This document shows positions 19,911-28,733 of a DNA stretch of 64,000 nt, piece by piece; position 1 is the first letter of the stretch; each line of letters starts with the position of its first letter. The DNA lies in assembly GCF_018449515.1 (NCBI RefSeq), contig NZ_JAAVUQ010000005.1:248001-312000 (forward strand), read 5' to 3'. A model generated the notes under the pieces. The model saw only the letters and a list, made by a program, of their open reading frames with translations, ran no database searches and had not been told where the DNA came from. The stretch is from Caballeronia sp. dw_19. Lineage in GTDB: Bacteria > Pseudomonadota > Gammaproteobacteria > Burkholderiales > Burkholderiaceae. A program made the translations under genes and the position numbers.

Positions 19911-20115
19911 TATTAGCCACTGTGCGTGGCGGCACGTCATTTCTTTGTCCAAAGCGACAAAGAAACGAAGCAAAGAAAACGCTTTAACCGCTCTACCCTA
20001 AGTGTCCACAGCGTGCAGTTTCTATTCATAGGTGCCCCAAAAGCACGGTGCTCGCCAGAGCGAAGGATGTGTGAACCCCTCCTTCTCACGAATCCTGACA
20101 CGAACACGCTTCGCC
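19826..20115 (+). repeat. Left arm of the long inverted repeat
   Basis: About 290 bp that pair with 20430-20718. Landmarks are TTATCACTATTAGCCACTGT near 19906, the 10-bp hairpin at 19940-19965 and the inner end CACGCTTCGCC at 20105-20115. Differences from the other arm cluster near the inner end and in the outermost 30 bp. Confidence 0.75.
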
Positions 20116-20429
20116 CCGTACGCTCTCGGGCAAGCACGAGGCGCCCAGGAACCTGCACGGCCTCACGCGTATTCGCTGCCGCGTTTCTTGGAGCGTTGGC
20201 CAACTGTGCGCTGTTTTTTTGGTGGACTACACGGCCGAACGCATACTTACGGCTTCATGTTTGGTGGGCTATTACGCGGCATGTACGATTCTTTTCGCCA
20301 GCTACGATCTGATGCATCCGCGCGGCCCGTTTCTTGATGGGTTAGCGACGTGGTCCGTCGCGTACATATTTGGAGGGAGGTCGTCCGCGGATAGCGCGGG
20401 GTGCTCCTTGGGCAGGTTCAATCACTGGT
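20116..20429. other. Unique centre of the palindromic element
   Basis: This 314-bp segment is not part of the inverted repeat. Reading frames cross it, one from ATG 20219 into the right arm giving 99 residues with a membrane-like stretch (ILTASCLVGYYAACTILFAS). They lack a good ribosome-binding site and depend on repeat sequence for their ends. I do not call a gene here. Confidence 0.4.
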
Positions 20430-20718
20430 GGCGAAGCGTGTGGGTATCGGTGTTCGTAGAAGGAGGGGTTCACACATCCTCCGCTCTGGCGAGCACCGTG
20501 CTTTTGGGGCACCTATGAATCAAAACTGCACGCTGTGGACACTTAGGGTAGCGTGGTTGAAAGCGTTTTCTTTGCTTCGTTTCTTTGTCGCTTTGGACAA
20601 AGAAATGACGTGCCGCCACGCACAGTGGCTAATAGTGATAAAGAGAAAATCCGACTCTCGCAGACCACCACGGCCGAAAGCACCAACCCGGCATTGACCC
20701 CGACCACTAACCGCGGAA
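20430..20718 (-). repeat. Right arm of the long inverted repeat
   Basis: Reverse complement of the left arm. Its hairpin TTTCTTTGTC/GACAAAGAAA is at 20580-20605. Small reading frames in both arms derive from the same repeated sequence and are unlikely to be independent genes. Confidence 0.75.
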
Positions 20719-20860
20719 CCAGGCACCCCAGCATCAACCCCGACCGCCCCCCCAAAAACCCCAAACCCGTCCACCGGCGCGAGCACTCCCCCCGTGCATG
20801 AATTCCAAAAATCGCTTAACGTTTTAGCTCCTGCCCACAAACAGAAGGAGCGAAAAAGCA

Positions 20861-21517
20861 ATGAAAATCCTGCTCATCGGCGCGCACGGCCGGACCGGCC
20901 GCCACATTGCCCGGCAACTCCGCGCCGCAGCCCTCCCCTTCAAAGTCTTGCTGCGCAAATCCGCGCATCGCGGTGAGTTCGCCGCACTTGGCGCCGAAAT
21001 CGTGCTCAGCGATCTGACAAACGATTTCTCCCACGCCTTCGACGACGTCACGCACGTCATCTACGCCGCAGGATCGGCGGAAAGCGAAGGCGTGAACGAG
21101 GAACGCGCGATCGATCGCGACGCCGTCCAACGCACCGCCGACTACGCAAAACGCCGCCGGACAAAACAACTCGTGGTCATCAGCGCGATCTCCGCCTACT
21201 GGCCGGAATCCAGCCCGTTGCCGCTCAAACATTACTCGAAAATGAAGCGCGAAGCCGACGACTACGTCCAGGCAAGCGGCGTCCCGTATGTGATCTTGCG
21301 ACCAGGACCGCTTTCCAATGACATCGGCCGGGGCACAATCGCACTCTCCACGCAACGCAGCGCGGATGCAGCGCCCGTTTCGCGCGATGACGTTGCACGC
21401 GTCACAGTGGCATGCATCAAACGCGGTGTGCGCGACGAGGTGATCGGGTTTGTCGGCGGCGACGTGCCAATAGACGATGTGCTCGACACAGTTCAGACAG
21501 CCCCGATCAGCCGATAA
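20861..21517 (+). CDS. NAD(P)-binding atypical SDR family protein
   Basis: This 218-residue protein has an N-terminal Rossmann fold with the dinucleotide motif 'GAHGRTGRHIARQL' (residues 7-20), the 'VTHVIYAAGSAES' strand and a late 'GVPYVILRPGPLSN' segment, as in atypical SDRs of the NAD(P)H-binding (YhfK-like) type. Such proteins act as reductases, epimerases or redox sensors; the substrate is unknown here. A strong AGAAGGAG ribosome-binding site precedes the ATG. Its 3' end overlaps the convergent kdpE gene by 25 bp. It follows the palindromic element and is probably transcribed on its own. Confidence 0.82.
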   Translation: MKILLIGAHGRTGRHIARQLRAAALPFKVLLRKSAHRGEFAALGAEIVLSDLTNDFSHAFDDVTHVIYAAGSAESEGVNEERAIDRDAVQRTADYAKRRRTKQLVVISAISAYWPESSPLPLKHYSKMKREADDYVQASGVPYVILRPGPLSNDIGRGTIALSTQRSADAAPVSRDDVARVTVACIKRGVRDEVIGFVGGDVPIDDVLDTVQTAPISR

Positions 21518-22191
21518 CCCACGCCGGTCTCAGTAACAATATGCTCCGGCTGCGCGGCATCACGTTCAAGTTTCTGCCGCAGGTGCGCCATGTAAATGCG
21601 CAAGTAGTGGTGGCTTTCCACATGCGACGGCCCCCACACTTCGCGCAGTAACTGGCGATGCGTCAGCACGCGGCCGGCGTGCCGCACCAGCGTGGAGAGC
21701 AGCCTGTATTCAATCGGCGTCAAATGCACGGGCGCACCGCCACGCGTGACCTGGCGAAGACCAAGATCAATGACTACATCGCCGAATTTCACCAAAGGCG
21801 ATTCACTCGACGCGGCCTGGTTGCGTCGCCGCAAATGCGCCCGAATCCGCGCCATCAGTTCCGATACACCAAACGGCTTGGTCAGGTAATCGTCGGCGCC
21901 CGCATCCAGCGCCGCGACCTTCTCCTCTTCCTGCGTACGCGCCGATAACACGATCACCGGCAATTCGGTCCAGCTTCGCAGTTCGCGGATTACATCGAGA
22001 CCGTCGGTATCGGGCAGGCCAAGATCGACAATCACGAGATCAGGCTTGCGCGTGGCCGCCTCCACCAGCCCCTGCTTGCCCGTTTCCGCCTCGTGCACAG
22101 TAATGCCCTCAGCTTCGAGCGACGCGCGCACAAAACGGCGAATCTGCTTTTCGTCCTCGATCAACACAACAGTGAGGTTAGGTTCGCTCAT
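21493..22191 (-). CDS. kdpE: Two-component response regulator KdpE
   Basis: This 232-residue OmpR-family regulator has a receiver domain with the phospho-acceptor Asp56 in 'LVIVDLGLPDTDGLDV', acidic residues at the N-terminus (IEDEKQIRR) and Lys in 'YLTKPF'. The C-terminal winged helix ends with 'HYLRIYMAHLRQKLERD...VGYRLIG'. KdpE activates the kdpFABC potassium-uptake operon when phosphorylated by KdpD. It lies 15 bp downstream of kdpD in the same direction, so they are co-transcribed. The target operon is absent from this window. The 3' end overlaps the convergent SDR gene by 25 bp. Confidence 0.93.
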   Translation of the reverse strand: MSEPNLTVVLIEDEKQIRRFVRASLEAEGITVHEAETGKQGLVEAATRKPDLVIVDLGLPDTDGLDVIRELRSWTELPVIVLSARTQEEEKVAALDAGADDYLTKPFGVSELMARIRAHLRRRNQAASSESPLVKFGDVVIDLGLRQVTRGGAPVHLTPIEYRLLSTLVRHAGRVLTHRQLLREVWGPSHVESHHYLRIYMAHLRQKLERDAAQPEHIVTETGVGYRLIGAV

Positions 22192-22206
22192 GGGGCTTAA
22201 TGTGCT

Positions 22207-25062
22207 TTAGGGGGCTTTAGGGTCCGACGGGGAGAAATCGACGAAGTCCTGTTCGGCTTCATCGGAGAAACTGGGCACGGGCGGCGCCGCATCCACGGGC
22301 AAGGTGAACCAGAAGCGCGCGCCCTGGACCTGGGGGTTCGGAAGACTCGCGTCCAGCCGGTTATTCGCGCCGATTGTACCGCCGTGCGCCTGCACGATCG
22401 CGCGGCAAATCGAGAGCCCGAGCCCGATGCCCGGCTTCGCCGACTCCTTCTCGCCACGCGTAAATTTCTCGAACACGCGGTCTTCCATATTCGCGGGCAA
22501 ACCCGGACCGTTATCGTCAATATAAACACGCACGAACGGCTTGCCATTCACATCCAGGCTATCTGCGCCAATCACGAGCTTCGAGCCCGGCGGCGTATAT
22601 TTCGCAGCGTTCTCGAGCAGGTTCGAGAAGAGCCGTTCCATCAGCACAGCATCGAGTTGCAGGAACGGCAGATCGGCGGGCAGACGCACCTCGACCGGGT
22701 GGCCGTTCAAGACGCGCCGACACGCCCGCAACGCCGCACCGACCGTCTCTTCCAGCAACGACCATTGCCGGTTCAGCCGCAGACCGCCCGCCTGCAAACG
22801 CGCCATGTCCAGCAAGTTCGTGACAATGCTGGTCATGCGCAGCGATTCATCATGGATCGCCGCGATCAATTCGGCATTGGCCGGCGAACGGGCATCGCCG
22901 CGCGCTTCCGCGAGCATGGATGCAAAACCAACGATGGTCGTGAGCGGCGTGCGCAAATCGTGCGAGATGGCGGACAGCAGCGAATTGCGCAGGCGCTCGG
23001 ACTCCATGCTCACCAGCGCGTCGCGTGCAATCTCGACGTAATGCACCCGTTCAAGCGCCAGCGCGATCTGCGCGGCGAATGCGTCGAGCATGCGCTTTTG
23101 TTCGGGGACATCGAGTTCGCCGGCGTTGCGCGTGACGACCGCAAGCACGCCGCGCGTGCGCATCGGCGCCTTGAGCGGCAGATAAAGCGCGGTCGCAGCC
23201 GGCAGCGTATCCGTGCCACGGCCGGCCGGCTTCTGCTGGTCGTAGACCCATTGGCCAACATCAAGGTCAAGCGCGCTTGCATCGAGCAGCAACGCGGCCA
23301 CTGACGTATCCGATGAATCGAGTTTCTGGCGGACTTTGTCGCTGGAATCGGGCAGGAGCATCGCGACTTTCGCGCGAAATACTTCGCTCACATGCCGCAT
23401 ACCGATACCCACGATCTGCTCGACACCAAGCGCCGCGCCGAGTTCGCCAGCCATTGCATACATCGCGCCCGTACGGCGCTCACGCTTGGACGCCACGCGC
23501 GCCTCGCGTCGCAAGCTCGACGTGAGGTGGCTGATCACCAGCGACGTCAGCAGCATGCCGGCGAAGGTCAGCAGGTATTGAGTATCGGAGACGGACAGCG
23601 ACATGCGCGGCGGCACGAAGAAGAAGTCGAAGGCCGCGACGCTCAGGAACGACAGCAGGACGCCCGGACCACGGCCAATACGCGCCGCTGCGTAAATCAC
23701 GCCGATCAGATAAAACATCACGAGGTTCGTGAGATCGAAATGATTCCGGATCTGGCTCGCGAGCAGCGTGATGACCGCGCAGATCGCGATGGCGTACGCG
23801 TAGCCCCGCGGCGCCGAGCGCTGCTCGCGCGCGGCACTCAACGCGTCGTGCCAGTCAGGGGCAATCCCCTCTTCTTGCGACGACGACCCGCTTCGGTCAT
23901 CCGAGCCGTTTGCTTCGCTCTGGTCGCTCTCCCTCGCTCGAATCAGCGTGAGATCGAGGTCGCCCGCGTGTTCCGCCAGCCGCTCGCCAAACGACCGTTG
24001 TAACCATCGTGCGAAACCGCGATGCTTCGATGCACCCGCCACCAGCTTCGACGCGTTGCGCGCCTGCGCATAGCCAATCATCGTCGCAACCGCATCCTCG
24101 CCGGCCAGCGTCACCGTCTCGGCACCCAGTTCGGCGGCGAGCTTGAGCGCGGCGAGCGTGCGTTCGCGACGCGCATCGGAAAGTTTTTGCAGCCGTGGCG
24201 TTTCAACATACACCGCAATCCAGTCCGAGCGCAGGCTTGCCGCGAGCCTTGCCGCGGCGCGCACAAGCGTAGGCGCTTCCGGTCCTGGCCCAATGCACAC
24301 CACCAACCGGTCGCGCGCCTGCCAAATCCTGTCGATAGAACGATCCGCGCGGTATTCGCGCATCTGGGCATCGACGCGATCCGCCGTGCGCCGCAGCGCC
24401 AGTTCACGCAGCGCGATCAGGTTACCCTTGCGAAAGAAATTGCGGACCGCGTGTTCCGCCTGCTGTGGCATGTAGACCTTGCCGTGGCGCAGCCGTTCCA
24501 GCAGCTCCTCGGGCGGAAGATCGACCAGCGTGACTTCATCGGCCTGATCCAGCACGCGATCCGGAACCGTCTCGAACACGCGGATCTGCGTGATCTGCCC
24601 GACGATGTCGTTCAGGCTTTCCAGATGCTGGACATTGACCGTGGTGTAGACGTCAATACCCGCGTCCAGCAATTCATGCACGTCTTGCCAGCGTTTCAGG
24701 TGACGTGCGCCAGGAACATTCGAATGAGCGAGTTCATCGACAAGTACAAGCTGCGGGTGGCGCTGAAGCGCGGCGTCGAGATCGAACTCCTGGAGCGCAT
24801 GGCCGCGATACAGCATGTTCGCCAACGGCAGTTGTTCGAGGTCTTCCAGCAACGCGGCCGTTTCGCTTCTGCCATGCGTTTCCACTATGCCGGCGACTAC
24901 GTCGTCGCCCTGCTGTTTCCTGCCCCGCGCCGCCAGTAGCATGGCGTAGGTCTTGCCCACTCCCGCCGATGCGCCGAAAAATATCTTCAGCCGTCCGCGA
25001 CGACGCTTCTCTTCTTCTCTTTGCAGCTTTCCGAGCAGCTCGTCTGGGTTTGGGCGGTTCAT
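22207..25062 (-). CDS. kdpD: Potassium-sensing histidine kinase KdpD
   Basis: This 951-residue protein has the full KdpD layout: an N-terminal KdpD domain with Walker A 'GASAGVGKT' (30-38) and Walker B 'LVLVDE' (105-110); a universal-stress-protein-like domain at about 250-375; four membrane helices at about 420-515; a GAF-like region; and a kinase core with His701 in 'SAISHDLRTPL' and ATP-binding motifs 'DNGPGLP' and 'GIGLGLSI'. KdpD senses low potassium and phosphorylates KdpE. Normally kdpD follows kdpC directly; here only a 440-bp non-coding stretch lies upstream. No clear ribosome-binding site is seen, consistent with loss of an upstream coupled gene. Confidence 0.94.
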   Translation of the reverse strand: MNRPNPDELLGKLQREEEKRRRGRLKIFFGASAGVGKTYAMLLAARGRKQQGDDVVAGIVETHGRSETAALLEDLEQLPLANMLYRGHALQEFDLDAALQRHPQLVLVDELAHSNVPGARHLKRWQDVHELLDAGIDVYTTVNVQHLESLNDIVGQITQIRVFETVPDRVLDQADEVTLVDLPPEELLERLRHGKVYMPQQAEHAVRNFFRKGNLIALRELALRRTADRVDAQMREYRADRSIDRIWQARDRLVVCIGPGPEAPTLVRAAARLAASLRSDWIAVYVETPRLQKLSDARRERTLAALKLAAELGAETVTLAGEDAVATMIGYAQARNASKLVAGASKHRGFARWLQRSFGERLAEHAGDLDLTLIRARESDQSEANGSDDRSGSSSQEEGIAPDWHDALSAAREQRSAPRGYAYAIAICAVITLLASQIRNHFDLTNLVMFYLIGVIYAAARIGRGPGVLLSFLSVAAFDFFFVPPRMSLSVSDTQYLLTFAGMLLTSLVISHLTSSLRREARVASKRERRTGAMYAMAGELGAALGVEQIVGIGMRHVSEVFRAKVAMLLPDSSDKVRQKLDSSDTSVAALLLDASALDLDVGQWVYDQQKPAGRGTDTLPAATALYLPLKAPMRTRGVLAVVTRNAGELDVPEQKRMLDAFAAQIALALERVHYVEIARDALVSMESERLRNSLLSAISHDLRTPLTTIVGFASMLAEARGDARSPANAELIAAIHDESLRMTSIVTNLLDMARLQAGGLRLNRQWSLLEETVGAALRACRRVLNGHPVEVRLPADLPFLQLDAVLMERLFSNLLENAAKYTPPGSKLVIGADSLDVNGKPFVRVYIDDNGPGLPANMEDRVFEKFTRGEKESAKPGIGLGLSICRAIVQAHGGTIGANNRLDASLPNPQVQGARFWFTLPVDAAPPVPSFSDEAEQDFVDFSPSDPKAP

Positions 25063-25065
25063 TTT

Positions 25066-25407
25066 TTAGCTTTGCGGAGCAATCGCATCCGAGGCGAGGT
25101 TCGGTTTCTTTGGTTCGACATCAACATATTCACACGTGGCTTTCGCGCTATCACGAACCGCTACGTTTTGGATCTCCGGCGTCGGGTCCGATATTGGGTT
25201 TGCTGCCGGGTATTTTCCCCAAGTATTGAACGATGGCCCGAACATTAAGCGCGCCGACGTAAAAGGCGGATCAAAGATCGGGATATGGACGTAAAAATTA
25301 TGTAAATGGGGCTGCGGAAGACCTTCACAGCGAGGCTTTGTTGCGGTGGTCTTGCAGCGGGCATTTGAGTAACGCGGATCGCAAGACGGTCCCGTCCGAT
25401 GCGTCAC
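25066..25407 (-). pseudogene. Possible decayed kdpC (C-terminal remnant) upstream of kdpD
   Basis: An open frame ends with TAA only 3 bp before the kdpD ATG. Its last residues 'NLASDAIAPQS' resemble the usual KdpC end (of the type 'NLALDAIAP'), and a preceding stretch 'NPISDPTPEIQNVAVRDSAKA' loosely recalls the KdpC 'DPDISP..A..QV.RVA.A' region. The rest, including the N-terminal membrane segment, does not look like KdpC. This suggests a degraded remnant left after loss of kdpFABC. It is inference from memory of the family and could be chance. Confidence 0.35.
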
Positions 25408-25506
25408 CCATTAATTATGCTAATTCGCATTCTTCGCCGTGCCCCCAATGGACGGCGCGACACGAAAGAACGCCGCGTCCGCCCCGTCCGTTTCCTCACG
25501 CTCTTA
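25408..25506. other. Short gap upstream of the quinone reductase stop
   Basis: This completes the gene-free stretch between kdpD and the quinone reductase. A small dyad AATTA-TGC-TAATT lies near 25413. Nothing else is recognisable, and no kdpA, kdpB or kdpF sequence is seen. Confidence 0.4.
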
Positions 25507-26481
25507 TCAAGGCAGGAAAATTGTCGACCCTGTGGTTCGGCGCGCCTCCAGATCTTCGTGCGCCTTTGCCGCTTCGGCCAGCGGATACCGCTGCCGTACG
25601 CTCGTCTTGACCTGGCCTGTACTCAACACATTGAACAGTTCACCCGTCATCTCTTCGAGATCGCTGCGTTTGGCGACATAGCTGAACAACGTGGGCCGCG
25701 TGAAATACAGCGAACCACGCCCGGCGAACTCGGACGAATCGATGGGTGGCAACGGCCCCGATGTATTGCCGAAACTCACGAACAAACCCAACGGTGCGAG
25801 GCAGTCGAGCGATGCCGTGTAGGTGTCCTTGCCGATAGAATCGTAGACTACCGGCACGCCCGCGCCGTTCGTGATCTCTCGCACCCGTTTTGTGAAGTCC
25901 TCGCGGGTATAGACGATCGGATAATCACAGCCGTGCGCCTTCGCGAGTTCGGCCTTCTCGTCCGAGCCGACCGTCCCGATCACCGTCGCGCCGAGCGCCT
26001 TCGCCCACTGGCACGCGAGCATGCCTACGCCGCCCGCCGCCGCGTGGATCAGGATGGTATCGCCGGCTTTCACGCGATACGTCCGTCGGAGCAGATATTG
26101 CGCGGTCAGGCCCTGCAACATTACCGACGCCGCATCCTCGTACGCGATTGCATCGGGCAGGCGCACGACATACTGCGCCGACATGACCCGTTCCTGCGCA
26201 TAAGCGCCCGGCGGCCGCGACGCGTAAGCCACCCGGTCGCCCACCTTGAACCCTGTCACGCCTTCGCCGAGCGCAGTGACCTGACCTGCCGCTTCCATGC
26301 CAAGTCCACCGGGCAGCGGCATGGGATATAGCCCGGTACGAAAGTACACGTCGATGAAATTCAAACCGACCGCATGATGTTTCACGCGAATCTCGCCCTT
26401 GCCCGGCTCGCCCACTTCGACGTCGACCCATTTCATCACTTCCGGGCCACCGGTTTTATCGAATCGAATTGCCTTTGTCAC
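25507..26481 (-). CDS. NADPH:quinone oxidoreductase (zeta-crystallin type)
   Basis: This 324-residue enzyme of the medium-chain dehydrogenase family reduces quinones with NADPH. It shows the N-terminal GroES-like domain ('GEPGKGEIRVKHHAVGLNFIDVYFRTGLY') and the nucleotide-binding motif 'ILIHAAAGGVGMLACQWAKALGATVIGTVG'. The catalytic zinc ligands of alcohol dehydrogenases are absent, as expected for quinone reductases. The start is GTG at 26481, supported by AAGGAG 7-8 nt upstream. It is followed by the kdpD region and preceded by mgsA in the same direction about 50 bp away. Confidence 0.9.
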   Translation of the reverse strand: MTKAIRFDKTGGPEVMKWVDVEVGEPGKGEIRVKHHAVGLNFIDVYFRTGLYPMPLPGGLGMEAAGQVTALGEGVTGFKVGDRVAYASRPPGAYAQERVMSAQYVVRLPDAIAYEDAASVMLQGLTAQYLLRRTYRVKAGDTILIHAAAGGVGMLACQWAKALGATVIGTVGSDEKAELAKAHGCDYPIVYTREDFTKRVREITNGAGVPVVYDSIGKDTYTASLDCLAPLGLFVSFGNTSGPLPPIDSSEFAGRGSLYFTRPTLFSYVAKRSDLEEMTGELFNVLSTGQVKTSVRQRYPLAEAAKAHEDLEARRTTGSTIFLP

Positions 26482-26533
26482 CCTTGTCTCCTTTTGCCGG
26501 CGTCAGCCGGCCACTAGTCACTATTCAGCCGGC

Positions 26534-26920
26534 CTAAACCCGGTTCAGGCGTAGCTTCAGATCATCGAGAATCATGCGTGCGGTCGCGAGATTCGTCGCG
26601 CACGCCACGTTGTGGACGTCGCACGCGCGCACCAGCGCATTGATGTCCGGCTCGTGCGGTTGCGGCGTCATGGGGTCGCGCAGGAAAACCACCACGTCGA
26701 CCCGTCCCTCGGCCAGTTCAGCGCCAATCTGCAGATCGCCGCCGAACGGTCCGGAGAGCTTGCGCTCGACTTCCAGACCATGGGCCGCCGCAATCCGCGC
26801 ACCGGTCGTGCCGGTCGCCACCAGCCGGCACTGCGCCAGCGTGGCCGCGAATTCGCCGGCCAGCGCCACGATGTCATCTTTCTTCATGTCGTGCGCGATC
26901 AGCGCGACGCGTGGGTTCAT
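26534..26920 (-). CDS. mgsA: Methylglyoxal synthase
   Basis: This 128-residue enzyme converts dihydroxyacetone phosphate to methylglyoxal and phosphate in the cytoplasm, a bypass of lower glycolysis. The signature '[30 protein letters not shown]' holds the catalytic Asp, and '[18 protein letters not shown]' holds the active-site His. The frame is open upstream, but the ATG at 26920 ([15 protein letters not shown]) matches the family N-terminus and has CGGAG before it. The length is slightly below that of the E. coli enzyme (152). It lies between a quinone reductase and an SDR, all on the minus strand and probably linked. Confidence 0.92.
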   Translation of the reverse strand: MNPRVALIAHDMKKDDIVALAGEFAATLAQCRLVATGTTGARIAAAHGLEVERKLSGPFGGDLQIGAELAEGRVDVVVFLRDPMTPQPHEPDINALVRACDVHNVACATNLATARMILDDLKLRLNRV

Positions 26921-26970
26921 CGAATGTCTCCGGGTTGTGATGGATTGTGATGTTTTATAGGATTCGACAA

Positions 26971-27750
26971 TCAATACGTGCCCGGGTAAGCCCCGCCGTC
27001 GATCAGCAGGTTTTGCCCCGTGATATAGCCGGCGTGGACGCTGCACAAATACGCGCACGCTCGGCCGAACTCCTCCGGCGTACCGAAGCGGCCCGCCGGC
27101 AGCCGGCTCATGCGGCGTTTCTTGGCCTCTTCAAACGAAATGTTGTTCGCCTTCGCGTCCGCCTCGAACGTGGTGATGAGCCGGTCGGTATCGAAAGAAC
27201 CCGGCAGCAGGTTGTTGATGGTGACACCGGTCGCCGCGACCTTGCGCGACAAACCCGCGACAAAACCCGTCAACCCTGAACGCGCACCGTTCGACAGACC
27301 CAGCACGTCGATAGGCGCCTTCACCGACGAACTCGTGATATTCACAATACGTCCAAAGCCACGCTCGATCATGCCGTCGAGCGTCTGTTTGATGAGTTCG
27401 ATCGGCGTCAGCATGTTCGAATCAAGCGCCTTGATCCAGTCGTCGCGCGAAAATTGCCGGAAATCCCCCGGCGGCGGCCCACCGGCGTTGTTCACGAGAA
27501 TGTCCGGCGCAGGACACGCGGCCAGCGCCGCGGCGTGGCCTTCGGCCGTGGTGATGTCACACGCCACCGCCGTCACATTCACGCCAAAGCTTGCACGAAG
27601 ATGCTCGGCCGTGGCCTCAAGCGGACCCGCCGTGCGCGCAACGATCACGAGGTTGACGCCCTCGGCCGCCAGCGCCTCGGCACAACCGCGCCCCAAACCC
27701 TTGCTGGCCGCGCACACGAGCGCCGTGCGCCCCTTGATTCCCATGTCCAT
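26971..27750 (-). CDS. SDR-family oxidoreductase with altered active site
   Basis: This 259-residue classical-type SDR starts at the ATG at 27750 ([20 protein letters not shown]), preceded by AAAGGGA; a longer open frame upstream is not supported. It has the cofactor loop '[15 protein letters not shown]', 'NNAGGPPPG' and the C-terminal '[18 protein letters not shown]...GQNLLIDGG'. The usual catalytic YxxxK is replaced: after the Ser-rich strand 'VNITSSSVK' comes '[13 protein letters not shown]', with Arg at the Lys position and no Tyr. This variant occurs in a subgroup of SDRs; the substrate is unknown. It is divergent from upp. Confidence 0.85.
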   Translation of the reverse strand: MDMGIKGRTALVCAASKGLGRGCAEALAAEGVNLVIVARTAGPLEATAEHLRASFGVNVTAVACDITTAEGHAAALAACPAPDILVNNAGGPPPGDFRQFSRDDWIKALDSNMLTPIELIKQTLDGMIERGFGRIVNITSSSVKAPIDVLGLSNGARSGLTGFVAGLSRKVAATGVTINNLLPGSFDTDRLITTFEADAKANNISFEEAKKRRMSRLPAGRFGTPEEFGRACAYLCSVHAGYITGQNLLIDGGAYPGTY

Positions 27751-28079
27751 TGCTGTCCCTTTCTGGTTGCCCGCGTTGAAACCGGGGGAAACGATTTCGA
27801 TTAAAAGCGGGGTAATGAAGTCTTGTGCCGAATCCTGGTCCGCCATCCGTTCGTGCGGACCGCGTGATGCAATTCTAGAAGAATGAGGGATCGGACGTCG
27901 GACGCGCAATAAGCCGGATGGCCTATCACCCCCAATCTCCACTTTGGGCGCGCCTAATTTGGGTAAACTGGCGTCATTACTTGAGCCCAGCCATGCAAAA
28001 CCGAAGCGGCTTCAGGACCGAACGAATCACCCGATTCACCCGAATCCACACTTAATGCCGCGGCAACCGCGCGAATTCC
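27751..28079. other. Divergent promoter region between SDR and upp
   Basis: This 329-bp gap should hold promoters for both genes. A TAAACT sequence near 27963 could be a -10 for upp, but no convincing -35 is found. No ORF with a start signal is seen. Confidence 0.35.
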
Positions 28080-28733
28080 ATGAAACAGGACAGCCGCTTT
28101 CCCAATCTCTTCATCCTCAGCCACCCGCTGATTCAGCACAAGCTGACGCACATGCGGGACAAGGACACGTCCACGCGAACGTTTCGCGAGTTGCTGCGCG
28201 AGATCACGTTGCTGATGGGTTATGAAATCACGCGCAACCTGCCGCTGACCACGAAGCGCGTTGAAACCCCGCTGGTCACCGTAGACTCGCCCGTGATCGC
28301 CGGCAAGAAGCTGGCTATCGTGCCGGTGCTGCGAGCCGGTATCGGCATGTCGGACGGGCTGCTGGACCTGATTCCGTCGGCGCGGGTCGGCCATATCGGC
28401 GTGTATCGCGCGGAGGATCACCGGCCGGTCGAGTATCTCGTGCGCCTGCCACCGGACCTGGAAGAGCGCGTGTTCATCCTGTGCGACCCAATGCTCGCAA
28501 CCGGCTATTCGGCGGTCCATGCCGTGGACGTAATGAAACGGCGCAAGGTGCTCGGTGAAAACATCATCTTCGTGGCGCTGGTTGCGGCGCCCGAAGGCGT
28601 GAAGGTTTTCTCGGACGCCCATCCGGACGTGAAGCTGTACGTGGCTTCGCTCGACTCGCATTTGAACGAGCACGCGTATATCGTGCCGGGCCTGGGCGAC
28701 GCAGGCGACCGGCTGTTTGGTACGAAGAACTAG
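28080..28733 (+). CDS. upp: Uracil phosphoribosyltransferase
   Basis: This 217-residue enzyme salvages uracil by transferring the ribosyl phosphate of PRPP to give UMP. Key segments are '[27 protein letters not shown]', the PRPP-binding loop '[13 protein letters not shown]' and the C-terminal '[14 protein letters not shown]' that contacts uracil. Length and ends are typical, and no lesions are seen. It is followed by a 436-bp gap before yebC, so it is likely a single-gene unit. Confidence 0.95.
   Translation: MKQDSRFPNLFILSHPLIQHKLTHMRDKDTSTRTFRELLREITLLMGYEITRNLPLTTKRVETPLVTVDSPVIAGKKLAIVPVLRAGIGMSDGLLDLIPSARVGHIGVYRAEDHRPVEYLVRLPPDLEERVFILCDPMLATGYSAVHAVDVMKRRKVLGENIIFVALVAAPEGVKVFSDAHPDVKLYVASLDSHLNEHAYIVPGLGDAGDRLFGTKN

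Larger units (their letters stand above)
19740..20765. mobile_element. Palindromic repeat element of about 1 kb, no transposase
   Basis: Two long inverted arms (left about 19826-20115, right about 20430-20718) are roughly 93% identical over about 270 bp and flank a 314-bp centre. Beyond the arms, weaker inverted similarity continues outward to about 19740 and 20765 through G-rich or C-rich segments. Each arm contains a perfect small hairpin TTTCTTTGTC-6 nt-GACAAAGAAA. No transposase, integrase or target-site duplication is visible. The structure resembles a non-autonomous repeat, perhaps moved in trans; this is inference. It lies between mdtC and an SDR gene, where an outer-membrane factor gene could have been expected. 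Confidence 0.6.

Noticed and set aside
20219-20518. 99-codon frame in the centre and right arm of the palindromic element
   Set aside because: It has a membrane-like stretch but no ribosome-binding site, and its end is made by repeat sequence; kept as part of the element, not as a gene.
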